Position numbers and translations under genes: made by a program
In this document: positions 5,580 to 6,166 of the stretch, one piece after another
How positions within the stretch are numbered: the first letter of the stretch is position 1
Layout: each line of letters begins with the position of its first letter
The notes under the pieces: model-generated
Database searches by the model: none
Told to the model about the DNA's origin: nothing
What the model saw: only the letters and a program-made list of their open reading frames with translations
Origin: an uncultured Clostridia bacterium
Lineage (GTDB): Bacteria > Bacillota > Clostridia > Lachnospirales > CAMVHY01
Direction of reading: 5' to 3'
Length of the DNA: 6,166 nucleotides
Assembly: GCA_947167415.1 (NCBI GenBank)
Contig: CAMVHY010000091.1
Span: 1 to 6,166 of the forward strand

Positions 5580-6166
5580 ATGCCTGCGGATAAATTTACA
5601 GAAAAGGCAAGAATGGCAATTGAGTATGCAAAGCGAGCAGCAATGGAACTTGGTCATGATTATGTCGGAACCGAGCATCTACTTGTAGGCTTGTTAAGAG
5701 TTGCTAATTCGGTTGCTGAAAAAATTTTGGCAAATAAAAATATAAGTGAATATGATATAGCGGAAAAAATAATTGATTTAATAGGAGCAGATGAGCCGTT
5801 AAATTTTTTGCCACAAGAATTAACACCAAGAACTAAAAGGGTTTTGGAAATGGCAATGCATGAAGCTTTAAAGCTTGGAACGAATTATGTCGGAACTGAG
5901 CATATTTTACTGGCAATTTTAAAAGAAAGCGATAGTATTGCTGTAAAAATTTTAGGAATGTGTAATATTGATGCACAAAAGCTTTATGATGATATTATTG
6001 CGTTGTTAAATAATCAAAGTGATGCGAGCGGTGGCGGTGTTAATAAAAAAGCAGGAATGAAATCGAATACGCCGATTTTAGATAAATATAGTAAAGATTT
6101 GACTTTTACGGCGAGTCAAAACGGATTTGACCCGATAGTTGGACGCGATAATGAAATTCAGAGAAT
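5580..6166 (+). CDS. clpC: ClpC AAA+ unfoldase, N-terminal part (cut by window edge)
   Basis: ClpC is the Hsp100 unfoldase that feeds substrates to the ClpP peptidase. The 195 residues visible, about a quarter of the usual ~810, include the complete N-domain made of two Clp_N repeats, each with the YVGTEH element (residues 28-33 and 103-108). E32 and E107 match the two acidic residues (E32 and E106 in Bacillus) that contact phosphoarginine, so this ClpC should recognise McsB-marked clients. A flexible Gly/Ser linker near 155-162 leads to YSKDLT and the VGR motif (V187-R189) that opens the first AAA+ ring; Walker motifs lie beyond the window. ATG 5580 follows mcsB by 32 nt with no terminator. 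Its ribosome site is odd: a G-rich GTGGGGTGGG at 5564-5573 rather than GGAGG, relying on G-U pairing. Confidence 0.96.
   Translation, partial: MPADKFTEKARMAIEYAKRAAMELGHDYVGTEHLLVGLLRVANSVAEKILANKNISEYDIAEKIIDLIGADEPLNFLPQELTPRTKRVLEMAMHEALKLGTNYVGTEHILLAILKESDSIAVKILGMCNIDAQKLYDDIIALLNNQSDASGGGVNKKAGMKSNTPILDKYSKDLTFTASQNGFDPIVGRDNEIQR

Overview
The window looks like chromosomal DNA from a low-GC, Gram-positive, endospore-lineage bacterium (Bacillota, most like Clostridia). Base composition is strongly A+T-rich, about 30% GC by eye. Start sites carry Shine-Dalgarno sequences of the GGAGG or AGGAGGT type, TTG and GTG starts are used freely, and the gene content (YlmC/YmxH, SpoIVFA/SpoIVFB, McsA/McsB/ClpC) is typical of that phylum. 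No species can be named from this alone. All recognised genes lie on the + strand; I saw no RNA genes, mobile elements, CRISPR arrays or long gene-free stretches.

Layout. (1) Positions 1-1016 hold an unrecognised gene, cut by the left edge, for a protein with a charged Asn/Lys/Glu-rich linker and two C-terminal membrane helices. Its codon use differs from the rest of the window. A good intrinsic terminator follows it (1047-1089). (2) Positions 1140-2772 are a tight sporulation-type cluster: a YlmC/YmxH PRC-barrel gene, a membrane-anchored M23 (LytM) protein matching SpoIVFA, and an M50 intramembrane metalloprotease matching SpoIVFB but without the C-terminal CBS domain. The spoIVFA-like reading frame is split by a -1 shift that can be confined to about 20 nt holding a nine-A run and a canonical A AAA AAC slippery heptamer in the correct phase. 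(3) Positions 2845-3981 are metK (S-adenosylmethionine synthetase), with its own likely promoter. (4) Positions 4011-6166 are mcsA, mcsB and the start of clpC, the protein-arginine phosphorylation and degradation module, running on from metK without a visible terminator. The usual first gene of that operon, ctsR, is not in front of mcsA, and no CtsR or CIRCE operator is visible.

How the genes work together. SpoIVFA normally holds and regulates SpoIVFB, the protease that activates pro-sigma-K in the mother cell, so their adjacency supports both calls. McsB (with McsA) phosphorylates arginines on damaged proteins, and the ClpC N-domain recognises phosphoarginine to feed them to ClpP. The RDxxRA motif of McsB and both acidic phosphoarginine-contact residues of ClpC (E32, E107) are preserved, so this axis looks functional.

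Most notable: the possible programmed or slippage-rescued frameshift in spoIVFA (1750-1759), and a shared 36-37 bp promoter-like motif (TTTTTTGTAC, N9-10, TTTGGC, N3, ATAAATTT, then a GGAGGT ribosome site) found in front of both ylmC and metK and nowhere else I could see in the window.
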